NCBI GenBank assembly: GCA_018817165.1
Contig: JAHITY010000069.1
Location: forward strand, 1-55,486
DNA length: 55,486 nt
DNA from: Candidatus Omnitrophota bacterium
Lineage (GTDB): Bacteria > Omnitrophota > Gorgyraeia > B26-G9
Direction: 5' to 3'
Part shown: positions 18,862-26,808 of the stretch, one piece after another
Layout of the letters: every line of letters begins with the position of its first letter
Numbering within the stretch: position 1 is the first letter of the stretch
Position numbers and translations under genes: made by a program
Notes under the pieces: model-generated
Databases searched by the model: none
What the model was told of the DNA's origin: nothing
The model's input: only the letters and a program-made list of their open reading frames with translations

Positions 18862-20541
18862 CTACTTCTTTACAGCCCCTTTGCCTAAAATCTCATTCAG
18901 GTCTTGTTCTGCTGTTGTTATTGGTGCAATATTAAACTTCTCAACCAAAACATTCAAGATATTCGATGTCACAAAAGCTGGCAAAGTAGGCCCAAGCTTT
19001 ATATTTTTTATCCCTAATGATAAAAGTGTCAGCAAGATACACACTGCCTTTTGCTCATACCAGGAAAGAATTATTGATAAAGGCAGCTCATTTACTCCAC
19101 ACTCAAATGCTCCGGCCAATGCTCCGGCAACTTTTATCGCGGAATAAGCATCATTACACTGCCCGCAGTCAAGCAAACGCGGGATTCCGCCAATAGCGCC
19201 AAATTCAAGGGTGTTGAACCTAAACTTACCGCAAGCCAAAGTTAAGATCACACAATCATCAGGCACTTGCTCTGCAAGTTCAGTATAATAATTTCTCCCA
19301 GGTTTCGCGCCGTCACATCCGCCGATTAAAAAGAATCTGCGGATTTTCTTTTGCTTTACAGCATCAATAACTTTATCCGCTACGGATAATATCGCATTGT
19401 GAGCAAACCCGACCATTGTTTCTGCCTGCTGCTTGTCTTCTTTAAAGCCTCCCAGTTCAAGCGCCTTATTTATAACCTTAGCAAAATTCTTTTTACCATC
19501 AAGCGCCTCAATATGTCCAACTCCTGGCCAAGCCACAAGACCGGTTGTAAAAATATTCGCTTTATAGGAATCGCGCGGTTTTTGAATACAATTAGTGGTC
19601 ATTAAAACAACCGCCGGAATATTATCAAATTCCTTTTGCTGATTCTGCCAAGCAGTCCCAAAATGGCCGACAAGATTAGGGTATTTTTTTAATTCCGGAT
19701 AACCATGTGCCGGAAGCATTTCTCCATGCGTATAGATATTAATATCCTTACCTTGTGTCTGCTCAAGCAATTGTTTTAGATCAAGCAAATCATGACCGGA
19801 AACTATAATTGCCGGCCCTTTTTTATAGCCGACAGAAACCTTTGTCGGCACAGGATTGCCAAAATGCTCTGTATTACCTTTATCTAAAATCTCCATGCAT
19901 TTAAGGTTTACCTGCCCAAGCTCCATATTTAAAGCTACCAGTTCATCCGCACCTAAACTATTATCCGCCATTGCACTAAGCGCTTTATAGAAAAAGGCAT
20001 TTATCTGATCGCTTTCCTGTCCGAGTATTGCGGCATGATCCGCATATGCAGCTACTCCCCGCAATCCATATAAGAGCAATTCTTTTAAACTTCTTAAATC
20101 TTCATTTTCCGCATAAGACTTAATTCCCAGACTTCCCGCCTGCACAATTAATTTATTTAAATCAGCTGCTGGTTTCCAGTTAGCTGCATTGGGCAATACC
20201 TCATTAAAATCCTTGCCTTTTTTCTGCTTATAAGCATCAAGAAATAATTTTTTAATTTTTTCTTTTACCACAGAGCTTGTATCAACCAAAGCGCGCAGTC
20301 TCTGGACATCAAAGTTAACATTAGTTACAGCGGTAAATAACCCTTCCATTACAAACCGATCAGTCTCCTGATCCTTTATACCTAAATCTCTGGCCATTTT
20401 CCCGTATATTCCAATGCCAACCAAGCCATAAGTCAGCGCATCCTGCAGCACTGCCACCTGATCATCTTTACCGCATACACCGATCACTGTACAGCCTGTA
20501 CCTTTGGCTGCTTGTTCACATTGCCGACAAAACATACTCAT
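18862..20541 (-). CDS. hcp: Hybrid cluster protein (hydroxylamine/NO reductase)
   Basis: Hcp carries a [4Fe-4S] cluster and a hybrid Fe-S-O cluster and reduces NO or hydroxylamine in anaerobes. The N-terminal cysteines are C5, C8, C17 and C23 in 'MFCRQCEQAAKGTGC' and 'GVCGK'. Hybrid-cluster ligand motifs 'LTLACGKFRFN' and 'DCGQCNDAY' are present. At 559 residues it is full length. AGGAGG precedes the ATG by six bases. It follows the ferredoxin gene, which may be its electron donor, and an Rrf2 regulator gene heads the operon. Confidence 0.95.
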   Translation of the reverse strand: MSMFCRQCEQAAKGTGCTVIGVCGKDDQVAVLQDALTYGLVGIGIYGKMARDLGIKDQETDRFVMEGLFTAVTNVNFDVQRLRALVDTSSVVKEKIKKLFLDAYKQKKGKDFNEVLPNAANWKPAADLNKLIVQAGSLGIKSYAENEDLRSLKELLLYGLRGVAAYADHAAILGQESDQINAFFYKALSAMADNSLGADELVALNMELGQVNLKCMEILDKGNTEHFGNPVPTKVSVGYKKGPAIIVSGHDLLDLKQLLEQTQGKDINIYTHGEMLPAHGYPELKKYPNLVGHFGTAWQNQQKEFDNIPAVVLMTTNCIQKPRDSYKANIFTTGLVAWPGVGHIEALDGKKNFAKVINKALELGGFKEDKQQAETMVGFAHNAILSVADKVIDAVKQKKIRRFFLIGGCDGAKPGRNYYTELAEQVPDDCVILTLACGKFRFNTLEFGAIGGIPRLLDCGQCNDAYSAIKVAGALAGAFECGVNELPLSIILSWYEQKAVCILLTLLSLGIKNIKLGPTLPAFVTSNILNVLVEKFNIAPITTAEQDLNEILGKGAVKK

Positions 20542-20570
20542 TTTGTACCTCCTTTGGTTTACTTGTTTAA

Positions 20571-21410
20571 TTAAATTATCTCGCCTTGCAAAGAAATTGT
20601 GTATTCTTTGATTATAACTGTTTTACCTGAATTTTTAACTGCCTGTTCAACAGCCTGAACAGTTCCATAACAACAAGGAACTTCCATTCGCACAATAGTG
20701 ATTGATTTCACATTATTATTTTTTAAGATTGCTGTTAGTTTTTCTATATAATCATCCTGGGCCTGATCAAGTTTTGGACAGAACATTATCAATGCTTTAC
20801 CTTTTAAAAACTTCTGATGAAAATTAGCATATGAAAAAGGCACACAATCTGCCGCAACTACTAAATCTCGGTCATTAAAATAAGACGCAGCCGAATTAAT
20901 CAATTTTAATTGGATGGGCCACTGGGTTAACTCCGAATTTAATTTCAAATCAGCAGCCCCCGGATTAGCTTGTCCTGAATTTTTATCCGCCCGCAGATCA
21001 ACTGCTTTGGTTCCTGGACAACCGCCGCCAGAACACCCACCTTGAATATCAGACTGTTCCTCAGAAATAACTATATTCTTTTGCTTCAAATAAGCCAAAG
21101 CCTGCTCCAAATATTCCTCCTGAGCATGATCACGCAAATGCTTAAGATGCGCTTTAATTGTATTTGGCCCGGCTTTTACAATATTATCCATTGTTTTATA
21201 CTCATCATATTCTTCGGCTTCCCGCTCCTCAATGTGAATCGCCCCCTCCGGACAATACCCAATACAAGCACCCAAACCATCACAGAGCAAATCACTCACC
21301 AATCTTGCTTTGCCGTCAATTATCTGCAATGCTCCTTCCGGGCAATTGGGGATGCATAATTTACAACCCGTACATTTATCTTCATCAATATTAATAACTT
21401 TTCTTTTCAC
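20571..21410 (-). CDS. Ferredoxin-domain protein of hcp operon
   Basis: Two [4Fe-4S] motifs lie at the N terminus: 'CTGCKLCIPNCPEG' and 'CDGLGACIGYCPEG'. The C-terminal half (about residues 150-279) has more conserved cysteines, including 'DCVPFSYANF', 'MFCPKLDQ' and 'VPCCYG'. This 279-residue architecture recurs next to hcp in anaerobes and is a likely electron donor to Hcp, by context. The start is GTG, with GGAGG four bases upstream. It overlaps the stop of the Rrf2 gene as GTGA, so translation is probably coupled. Confidence 0.86.
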   Translation of the reverse strand: MKRKVINIDEDKCTGCKLCIPNCPEGALQIIDGKARLVSDLLCDGLGACIGYCPEGAIHIEEREAEEYDEYKTMDNIVKAGPNTIKAHLKHLRDHAQEEYLEQALAYLKQKNIVISEEQSDIQGGCSGGGCPGTKAVDLRADKNSGQANPGAADLKLNSELTQWPIQLKLINSAASYFNDRDLVVAADCVPFSYANFHQKFLKGKALIMFCPKLDQAQDDYIEKLTAILKNNNVKSITIVRMEVPCCYGTVQAVEQAVKNSGKTVIIKEYTISLQGEII

Positions 21411-21823
21411 TTGGCCTCCGTAATATCATTTATTAAATCCTGTATGCTAAGCTGCAAAAATTCCTGTTTTACTTTTTCTTCAATGCTCATTATTCTTTTT
21501 CTTAAAACACAATTAGCTCGATTTTTACATATTTCTTTGCGAAACATACAATCCAGCATCTGAATTCCACCCTGAATAATATTTATAACCTGGGCAACAC
21601 TGATATCAATGGGCTCTATTTTAAGCCTCACCCCTCCGGCTACACCTTCTTTTGATTCAGCTAAATTACTCTTTATCAGCTGCTGAAGTATCCGCCGCAG
21701 ATAAATCAAAGGAATTTGCTCCTGATCGGATATCTCACTAGAAGGCACAAACCGATTTCTATGGCCTGCCATGTATAATATTGCCCGAATCGCGTAATCT
21801 GAGTTTTTAGTTATCATCTTCAT
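21407..21823 (-). CDS. Rrf2-family regulator of the hcp operon
   Basis: A 138-residue Rrf2 winged-helix protein starting 'MKMITKNSDYAIRAILYMAG'. Its cysteines are spaced C-x6-C-x5-C ('DCMFRKEICKNRANC'), as in Fe-S-binding NsrR/IscR members. As the first gene of an operon with ferredoxin and hcp, it is a good candidate for an NO or Fe-S sensing repressor. No Shine-Dalgarno precedes the ATG, and the predicted transcript start lies within two or three bases of it, so the message may be leaderless. Confidence 0.87.
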   Translation of the reverse strand: MKMITKNSDYAIRAILYMAGHRNRFVPSSEISDQEQIPLIYLRRILQQLIKSNLAESKEGVAGGVRLKIEPIDISVAQVINIIQGGIQMLDCMFRKEICKNRANCVLRKRIMSIEEKVKQEFLQLSIQDLINDITEAK

Positions 21824-21860
21824 CTAGTACTAGATTAGTATAAGTTTAAACATTTGTCAA
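21822..21860 (-). promoter_or_regulatory. Promoter and palindromic operator of the Rrf2-ferredoxin-hcp operon
   Basis: TTGACA (21860-21855) is followed after 17 bases by a weaker -10, TAATCT (21837-21832). The perfect 14-bp palindrome ATCTAGTACTAGAT (21822-21835) covers the -10 box, the start point and the ATG. This is the place expected for an autorepressor such as the Rrf2 protein encoded immediately downstream. Confidence 0.65.
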
Positions 21861-21993
21861 GTTTTTTTTAATTTTTTAAAAATAATTATGTTTTAACATT
21901 GACAAAAATTAATGTTTGATTATAATTGGATGTTCTTAAAATAAATATTAAAGTAAAATAAGGGATTTGCGATTTTTCACGGAGGATATAATC

Positions 21994-22188
21994 ATGAATG
22001 AATTAACTGTTAAGATAAAATACAATAATACCACCGCCCCTTTTTCCGCCTTTGAAGTGCAAAAAGCCATGGAGAATTTATTTGGAATAAATACTGATTT
22101 CGAAGTCGAAGAAGTTTATACTGAAACGCTCGGAATTAACAATCTCAATGAAAAACAATCTAAATACCACCAAGAATGTATTTTTTGA
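21994..22188 (+). CDS. Small acidic protein of unknown function
   Basis: The 64-residue frame starts at the ATG at 21994, eight bases after the strong GGAGG at 21981-21985. It reads 'MNELTVKIKYNNTTAP...' and ends 'YHQECIF'. I do not recognise the family. It has no signal peptide, no transmembrane segment and one cysteine, near the C terminus. It is divergent from the Rrf2-hcp operon and is the only plus-strand gene between about 1.4 and 30.5 kb. The good ribosome site supports it as a real gene. Confidence 0.55.
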   Translation: MNELTVKIKYNNTTAPFSAFEVQKAMENLFGINTDFEVEEVYTETLGINNLNEKQSKYHQECIF

Positions 22189-22196
22189 TTTACAGA

Positions 22197-22307
22197 CTAA
22201 GCACAAGCGCAGGAAAGATCATCGCAAGCGTCTGATATGTTTGGATTATATCCGGCTTTTTTGATAATTGCGATAACTTTGTCTTTATCTGGGTGACCAA
22301 AAATATT
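22197..22307 (-). pseudogene. Duplicated C-terminal remnant of the HMA-permease gene
   Basis: Read on the minus strand, these 37 codons match the last 36 residues and stop of the permease at 23743-24993. I count 31 of 36 residues identical, ending 'SDACDDLSCACA' against 'SDACSDPSCACA'. A TGA directly precedes the block and no start codon or ribosome site is seen, so it is not an intact gene. The alkaline-phosphatase-family gene lies between the two copies. Many differences are silent, so the copies diverged while coding or the extra copy is an old duplication. Confidence 0.8.
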
Positions 22308-22360
22308 TCAGGAAGTATTGGTTACGATAAAGAATGTAATTTTGTTCGAGAACCATTATT

Positions 22361-23674
22361 CTAATTAATATATCCCAGAGATCTAAGATGCATAATGTCT
22401 TCTTTATTCAATAAAGCTTTTTTATCAATAGCATCCATTGTAACATCTTTTTTAACCCCTAAAATACCTGACAGCTGATCATTCAATGTTTGATACACAT
22501 CCCTATGGTTATCGCTTAAATCCTGTGCTTCCAGAGGGTCAGTATTAATATCAAATAATAGTTTGGTATTATTTGAAAAATCCCGGTACAAACGCCAATT
22601 TTCTTTAATTATAGAATAAACTCCTGGATATTCGGAGAAACAAATATCAGAACTAGACGATTCTTCAAGTAAACTTTTTCCTCTTAACTGCAGTTGAGAA
22701 ATATATTTTCTATAGCCCAGCAGATCTAATATTGTGGGAAAGATATCAATCGCTGAAACAGAATTATTAACTACTTTTCCTTGCCCACCCGGAATTTTAA
22801 TAATCAAAGGAACATGCAATATGCCATAATAAAGTTTATTATGGTCAAAAATATTGTGTTCGCCAAGGCTCTCCCCATGGTCAGCCGTAATGATAACAAT
22901 AGTTTTTTTAAAAAAGTTTTTTTTCTGCAAATAATCAAATATTTTTCTAAGATTGCTATCGGCGAATTTAATATTCCCATCATATCGCGCGATAAGTTCG
23001 CGCACCGCCTTATCCGTCAGAATTCTCTTTTTCCCATAAATGGTATATTCCGCCTTCTGACTTATTTCCGGGACAGCTGGCAGGTCTAGTCTTTCAATAT
23101 ATTCCTCAGGCGGATTATAAGGTGAATGCGGTTCTCGAAAATGTATCCAAAGAAAAAATTTACCCGAATTATTTTTTCGCTCAAACAATTCGATTGTCCG
23201 CGCTAATATTTCATCGGCAGTTCGAAACTCAATATAATTATCATCAAAGTAATCAAAGCCTCTAGAAAATCCAAACTTTGTTTTAAGGTAATAATGTCCG
23301 GGGATGGCCAGGGTATTATAGCCTTTGCCTTTTAAAAATTCCGCTAAAGTTATATAATTTTCCCCTAAAGTATACTGGTCGGTCACCGCGCCATCAATAT
23401 ATGGAAAGCGCGAGGTAAATAATGCCGAGACCGCAGGAACCGTGGTTCCGGATACAGCTATGCAATTTGTGAAAGTTAAACTCTTTTTGGACAAAGCATC
23501 TAAAAATGGTGAAGTGTTTTTAGGATAACCTTGAAATCCTAAATGATCTGCTCTTAAAGCATCAAAGGTGATCAGGATTATATTGGGTTTGGCATTATGC
23601 TCTAGATATAATTTTGTCCCAAGCAGCAAGAACCCTAAAACAATAATAATTAAAATGATCTTTATTTTTTTCAT
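22361..23674 (-). CDS. Sulfatase-like (alkaline phosphatase superfamily) protein, membrane anchored
   Basis: One N-terminal transmembrane helix (residues 5-22) is followed by an extracytoplasmic sulfatase-fold domain. Metal ligands are visible in 'TFDALRADHLG' and 'TADHGESLGEH'. The canonical sulfatase C/S-x-P-x-R motif is replaced by T78-V-P-A-V in 'SGTTVPAVSALFTS'. There is no Cys or Ser to become formylglycine. A threonine nucleophile is used by phosphoglycerol and phosphoethanolamine transferases of this superfamily. I therefore call it sulfatase-like and do not assign sulfatase activity. It is 437 residues long and lies between the permease and its remnant copy. Confidence 0.82.
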   Translation of the reverse strand: MKKIKIILIIIVLGFLLLGTKLYLEHNAKPNIILITFDALRADHLGFQGYPKNTSPFLDALSKKSLTFTNCIAVSGTTVPAVSALFTSRFPYIDGAVTDQYTLGENYITLAEFLKGKGYNTLAIPGHYYLKTKFGFSRGFDYFDDNYIEFRTADEILARTIELFERKNNSGKFFLWIHFREPHSPYNPPEEYIERLDLPAVPEISQKAEYTIYGKKRILTDKAVRELIARYDGNIKFADSNLRKIFDYLQKKNFFKKTIVIITADHGESLGEHNIFDHNKLYYGILHVPLIIKIPGGQGKVVNNSVSAIDIFPTILDLLGYRKYISQLQLRGKSLLEESSSSDICFSEYPGVYSIIKENWRLYRDFSNNTKLLFDINTDPLEAQDLSDNHRDVYQTLNDQLSGILGVKKDVTMDAIDKKALLNKEDIMHLRSLGYIN

Positions 23675-23742
23675 AGCACCCTAATTAATGTTACCTAAAA
23701 TTTCAGAAATTATGCCTGAATCACTTCTGAGCTCTACTCTAT

Positions 23743-24993
23743 TTAAGCACAAGCACAGGAAGGATCACTGCAAGCGTCTGATAGGTTTGGATTATACCCA
23801 GCTTTTTTGATAATTGCGATAACTTTTTGCTTATCCGGCTGGCCGAAAATGTTTACGGTTTTATGCTGAGTATCGACAATAATAGTGTTTATTCCCTCAA
23901 GTTTATCTAAAGCGCTTTTTATGGTCATCGCGCATTGCTTACAATGAATATCCGGAACAAAAAACACAATATCCGGCTTCCCCTTGATCTTGCAGGTTTT
24001 TTGTCTAATCAAACCATTTGCGACCAATATAAACAATATCAATCCTGAGACTATTCTTAAATTAATTGGCAGCATCTGACCCGCACCATTTAAAAAGCTA
24101 GTGTCCATCCCGCCGGAAGCAGTAAGAAAATTAAAAAGTAAGCCAAGCAAGGTCGCGACTATAATTATATTAAACAAATACAGGTAAAAGGAAACTTTGC
24201 CCATTTTAGAACGGACAAAAGATAAAGTTACCGCGTTTGTCGCCGGTCCGGCGATTAAGAAAACAAGCCCTGCTCCGGGTGAAAATCCTTTTTGAATAAG
24301 CGAAACTGCTACGGGAATAGATCCTGTGGAACACACATACAAAGGAATTCCGATCAATAAAGCCACCAAAAAATCTACAGGAAAGAAGAAGAATCTTTCA
24401 AAAAAAGATTGCGGAATAAAAGCGGAAATTGCCCCGCCTATGGCAATACCAATTATTAATGCCTGTCCAATATCCTGGGGTATTTCATGAAAAGAATATT
24501 TTAAAAACTCTTTCCATTTAAATATAATATGGATTGGAGGATGTTCATGTTTTGGCGACTCTTTTTGTTTGATGCTTTTACCCTCTACTATATAGTCAGC
24601 AACTCCCAGCGTAATTCCGGATATAATTGCCGCTAAAGGACGAAACAAGGCAAACATCGGGCCCAACAATGAATAGGTCGCAAAGATAGAGTCAACTCCA
24701 GTTGTCGGGGTGGAAACCAAAAAAGCCAAAATGCTGGATTTATGCGCTCCTTCTTTTTCTAAAGAACTGGCAATCGGAACAACTCCGCAGCTGCATACAG
24801 GCAACGGTACTCCCAGCATAGTTGCCTTTATAACCGACCAGATTCCCGGTTTACCCAAATGTTCAGTGATTAAATCCTTGCCTAAAAAAACATGCAATAA
24901 ACCAGCCATACACATCCCAAACAAAAGATACGGCGCCATTTCTATCCAAAGATGAACACATTCAGCTATAAAATTAAAAAATAAATCAATCAT
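23743..24993 (-). CDS. Permease with C-terminal heavy-metal (HMA) domain, SO_0444-type Cu/Zn efflux family
   Basis: About eight to ten hydrophobic helices of the DUF318/ArsP superfamily carry 'PLPVCSCGVVPIASSL' and 'STPTTGVDSI', with a second half 'YVCSTGSIPVAVSL' and 'AGPATNAVTLSF'. Residues about 340-405 form an HMA domain with the metal pair 'HCKQC', followed by the cysteine-rich tail 'CSDPSCACA'. The family is linked to metal (Cu/Zn) or organoarsenical efflux. The CSCG motif favours the SO_0444 group. It directly abuts the VIT1-like gene upstream. Confidence 0.85.
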   Translation of the reverse strand: MIDLFFNFIAECVHLWIEMAPYLLFGMCMAGLLHVFLGKDLITEHLGKPGIWSVIKATMLGVPLPVCSCGVVPIASSLEKEGAHKSSILAFLVSTPTTGVDSIFATYSLLGPMFALFRPLAAIISGITLGVADYIVEGKSIKQKESPKHEHPPIHIIFKWKEFLKYSFHEIPQDIGQALIIGIAIGGAISAFIPQSFFERFFFFPVDFLVALLIGIPLYVCSTGSIPVAVSLIQKGFSPGAGLVFLIAGPATNAVTLSFVRSKMGKVSFYLYLFNIIIVATLLGLLFNFLTASGGMDTSFLNGAGQMLPINLRIVSGLILFILVANGLIRQKTCKIKGKPDIVFFVPDIHCKQCAMTIKSALDKLEGINTIIVDTQHKTVNIFGQPDKQKVIAIIKKAGYNPNLSDACSDPSCACA

Positions 24994-25863
24994 TTATATA
25001 TCCACTTTAAAAAATTTTCTTATTCCCAAACCAATGAAGAAATTAATTATTGCAATACTTAAACTCAATCCCGCCATTTCCAAAAAACGTTTTTTAAAAT
25101 TTAATCCTTTGGCCACTGAAACATAAAAAGTGAAAATTAATACAATCAGTAAAGCATTTATCATCATCACAGCCAAAGACAAAAACACATTCGAAAAGAT
25201 CAAATAAGGACAAATCAAAACAATAACCGTAAAAAAATAAGTCAAGCCAGTATAAATACTGGCTTTTAGCGGAGATTTTCCCGTATCCTCATGTTTTGTC
25301 GATAAATATTCTGATGCAGCCATGGACATAGAAGCAGCTATGCCGGTTATAGCACCGACAATAGCAATAAGCCGCGGATTCTGTAAAGCTAGGGTAAACC
25401 CAGCTAATGCCCCGGTTAATTCCACTAAAGCATCATTTAAACCCAATACTACCGAACTCACATAAACCAACCGCTCCTCGTTGATCATATCAAGCAAAGC
25501 AAGCTCATGTTTCTCTTCATCCTTAATAACTTCAGAAACCTCAGGATAAAAATCTTCTAATTTCGCGTATTCATTCTGAGCAAAATCCTCCGAAGATTCC
25601 ATTAATTTCAAGCCAAAAGACAAACCCAAAAACCGGGAAATTAAAACATATATTATTACTTTTATTTTATTTTCGGCAAAGGATTTGCCGGTAAATTTCT
25701 TCCAGAAATTATAATGTTTAAATTCCTCTTCCGCTATATTATTCAGAACCTGCCGATTATTTTCATCTATGGTCACTTTTGCCAGATTTTTATAAATCGT
25801 ATATTCCGTGATTTCACTTTTCTGGGCCTGAATAATTTTTTTATCAACATTCTCTTTTTTCAT
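24994..25863 (-). CDS. Ferritin-like/VIT1 fusion, iron-manganese exporter (MbfA type)
   Basis: Residues 1 to about 140 are a ferritin-like domain with glutamates and ExxH motifs ('EITEYTIYKNL', 'EEEFKHYNFW', 'DEEKHELALLDMI'). The rest is a VIT1/CCC1 transporter with about five helices ('LGLNDALVELTGALAGFTLAL', in two stretches). Such membrane ferritins bind iron and export iron or manganese. The longer frame from 25956 would overlap the preceding gene by 53 bases. The ATG at 25863 has AAGGA four bases upstream and fits the start of homologues, although 25878 is also possible. Confidence 0.85.
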   Translation of the reverse strand: MKKENVDKKIIQAQKSEITEYTIYKNLAKVTIDENNRQVLNNIAEEEFKHYNFWKKFTGKSFAENKIKVIIYVLISRFLGLSFGLKLMESSEDFAQNEYAKLEDFYPEVSEVIKDEEKHELALLDMINEERLVYVSSVVLGLNDALVELTGALAGFTLALQNPRLIAIVGAITGIAASMSMAASEYLSTKHEDTGKSPLKASIYTGLTYFFTVIVLICPYLIFSNVFLSLAVMMINALLIVLIFTFYVSVAKGLNFKKRFLEMAGLSLSIAIINFFIGLGIRKFFKVDI

Positions 25864-25903
25864 AAAATCCTTAGCCATGATTAAAGCCAGATGGTTATTT
25901 TTT

Positions 25904-26365
25904 CTATTTTTTGACCGCTGGGGCAAGATCAATGATTTTTTCAATGTCGATTTCAATCAGATATTTAGGATGCGGAAAGGATGCTTCAGGATGATGCTCC
26001 CCTTTCTTTCCTTGATGCAGATTTCTAACTACTCTCTGAGATATTCGCTGAAGCACCTTGTCTTCCCATTCAGCAATAAGGCTTTCCTTGATTTTTTCTT
26101 TTTCCACAATCTTAGCCTTGCCTTGCAAAGCATATCCGGCAAAACGATGCTCATCAACAAAAGAGATTGTTACGATGGGATTATTGCTTAAATTAGTGTA
26201 AGTGCGCGCTTTGTACAAATCTATCAGAAATACTTTTTTCGGATCAATACCCGCAATTCCTTTAGCCGAACAATGGATCTTGCCCTTTGAATCAAGCGAG
26301 CTCACCATAACAAAACCTTGTTTTTTCATCAAACTTATAATTGAATTTGATAATACGACTTTCAT
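25904..26365 (-). CDS. Pyridoxamine-phosphate-oxidase-like flavin split-barrel protein
   Basis: The protein is a PNPOx-like split barrel of about 153 residues ('GFVMVSSLDSKGKIHCSAKG', 'YTNLSNNPIVTISFVDE', 'YALQGKAKIV'). Members bind FMN, F420 or heme; the substrate cannot be assigned. The ATG at 26365 sits two bases beyond the stop of the upstream Rrf2 gene and has GAGG upstream. A start at 26389 would overlap that gene by 23 bases, so 26365 is preferred. It is part of a metal/redox operon with Rrf2, VIT1 and the permease. Confidence 0.8.
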   Translation of the reverse strand: MKVVLSNSIISLMKKQGFVMVSSLDSKGKIHCSAKGIAGIDPKKVFLIDLYKARTYTNLSNNPIVTISFVDEHRFAGYALQGKAKIVEKEKIKESLIAEWEDKVLQRISQRVVRNLHQGKKGEHHPEASFPHPKYLIEIDIEKIIDLAPAVKK

Positions 26366-26366
26366 C

Positions 26367-26789
26367 CTATTTTTTCCTCTGAAGATCATCTTGTTTGGTT
26401 ATTTTTTTAATTGTAATTAATTGCAACTGCTTTTTTACATCTTTTTCTATCTTATCCAGCCTATTTTTAAAATAACAGGTTTTTATTACCGGACAGATTT
26501 TACCTTTAAAAACATGCTCACTTAATTTAAATTCTCCTTGAAATATCTCCACAAGCTGCAAAACCGAGATCTTAGCCGGATTAATATTCAAAACAAACCC
26601 GCCGCCCTTACCTTTAGATGATTTAAGTATTCCTTTTGTATTCAGCCTTTGAAGAATTTTTCTTAAAAAAGACTGCGGCATATCCAAACTTTCCGCTAAT
26701 CCGCAAACTGTGATTATCGCATCTTTACTTTTAGCAATACAACCTAAGGCTCTGATCGCATAGTCAGTCTGCTTAGTGATCAGTTTCAT
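26367..26789 (-). CDS. Rrf2-family regulator with altered cysteine cluster
   Basis: The 140-residue Rrf2 protein starts 'MKLITKQTDYAIRALGCIAK' and is close to the hcp-operon paralogue. Only two cluster cysteines remain, C-x5-C in 'ICPVIKTC'. The position of the first Cys in the other two Rrf2 proteins of this window is occupied by Ser/His ('LSEHVFKG'). It may bind a different cluster or metal. It lies 19 bases after nrdJ and two bases before the PNPOx-like gene. Confidence 0.85.
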   Translation of the reverse strand: MKLITKQTDYAIRALGCIAKSKDAIITVCGLAESLDMPQSFLRKILQRLNTKGILKSSKGKGGGFVLNINPAKISVLQLVEIFQGEFKLSEHVFKGKICPVIKTCYFKNRLDKIEKDVKKQLQLITIKKITKQDDLQRKK

Positions 26790-26808
26790 TGTTCACCCTT
26801 TTTCTTTC

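Noticed and set aside
24994-25956. Longer start for the VIT1-like gene
   Set aside because: It would overlap the PNPOx-like gene by 53 bases and add residues unlike family members. The ATG at 25863 has AAGGA in place.
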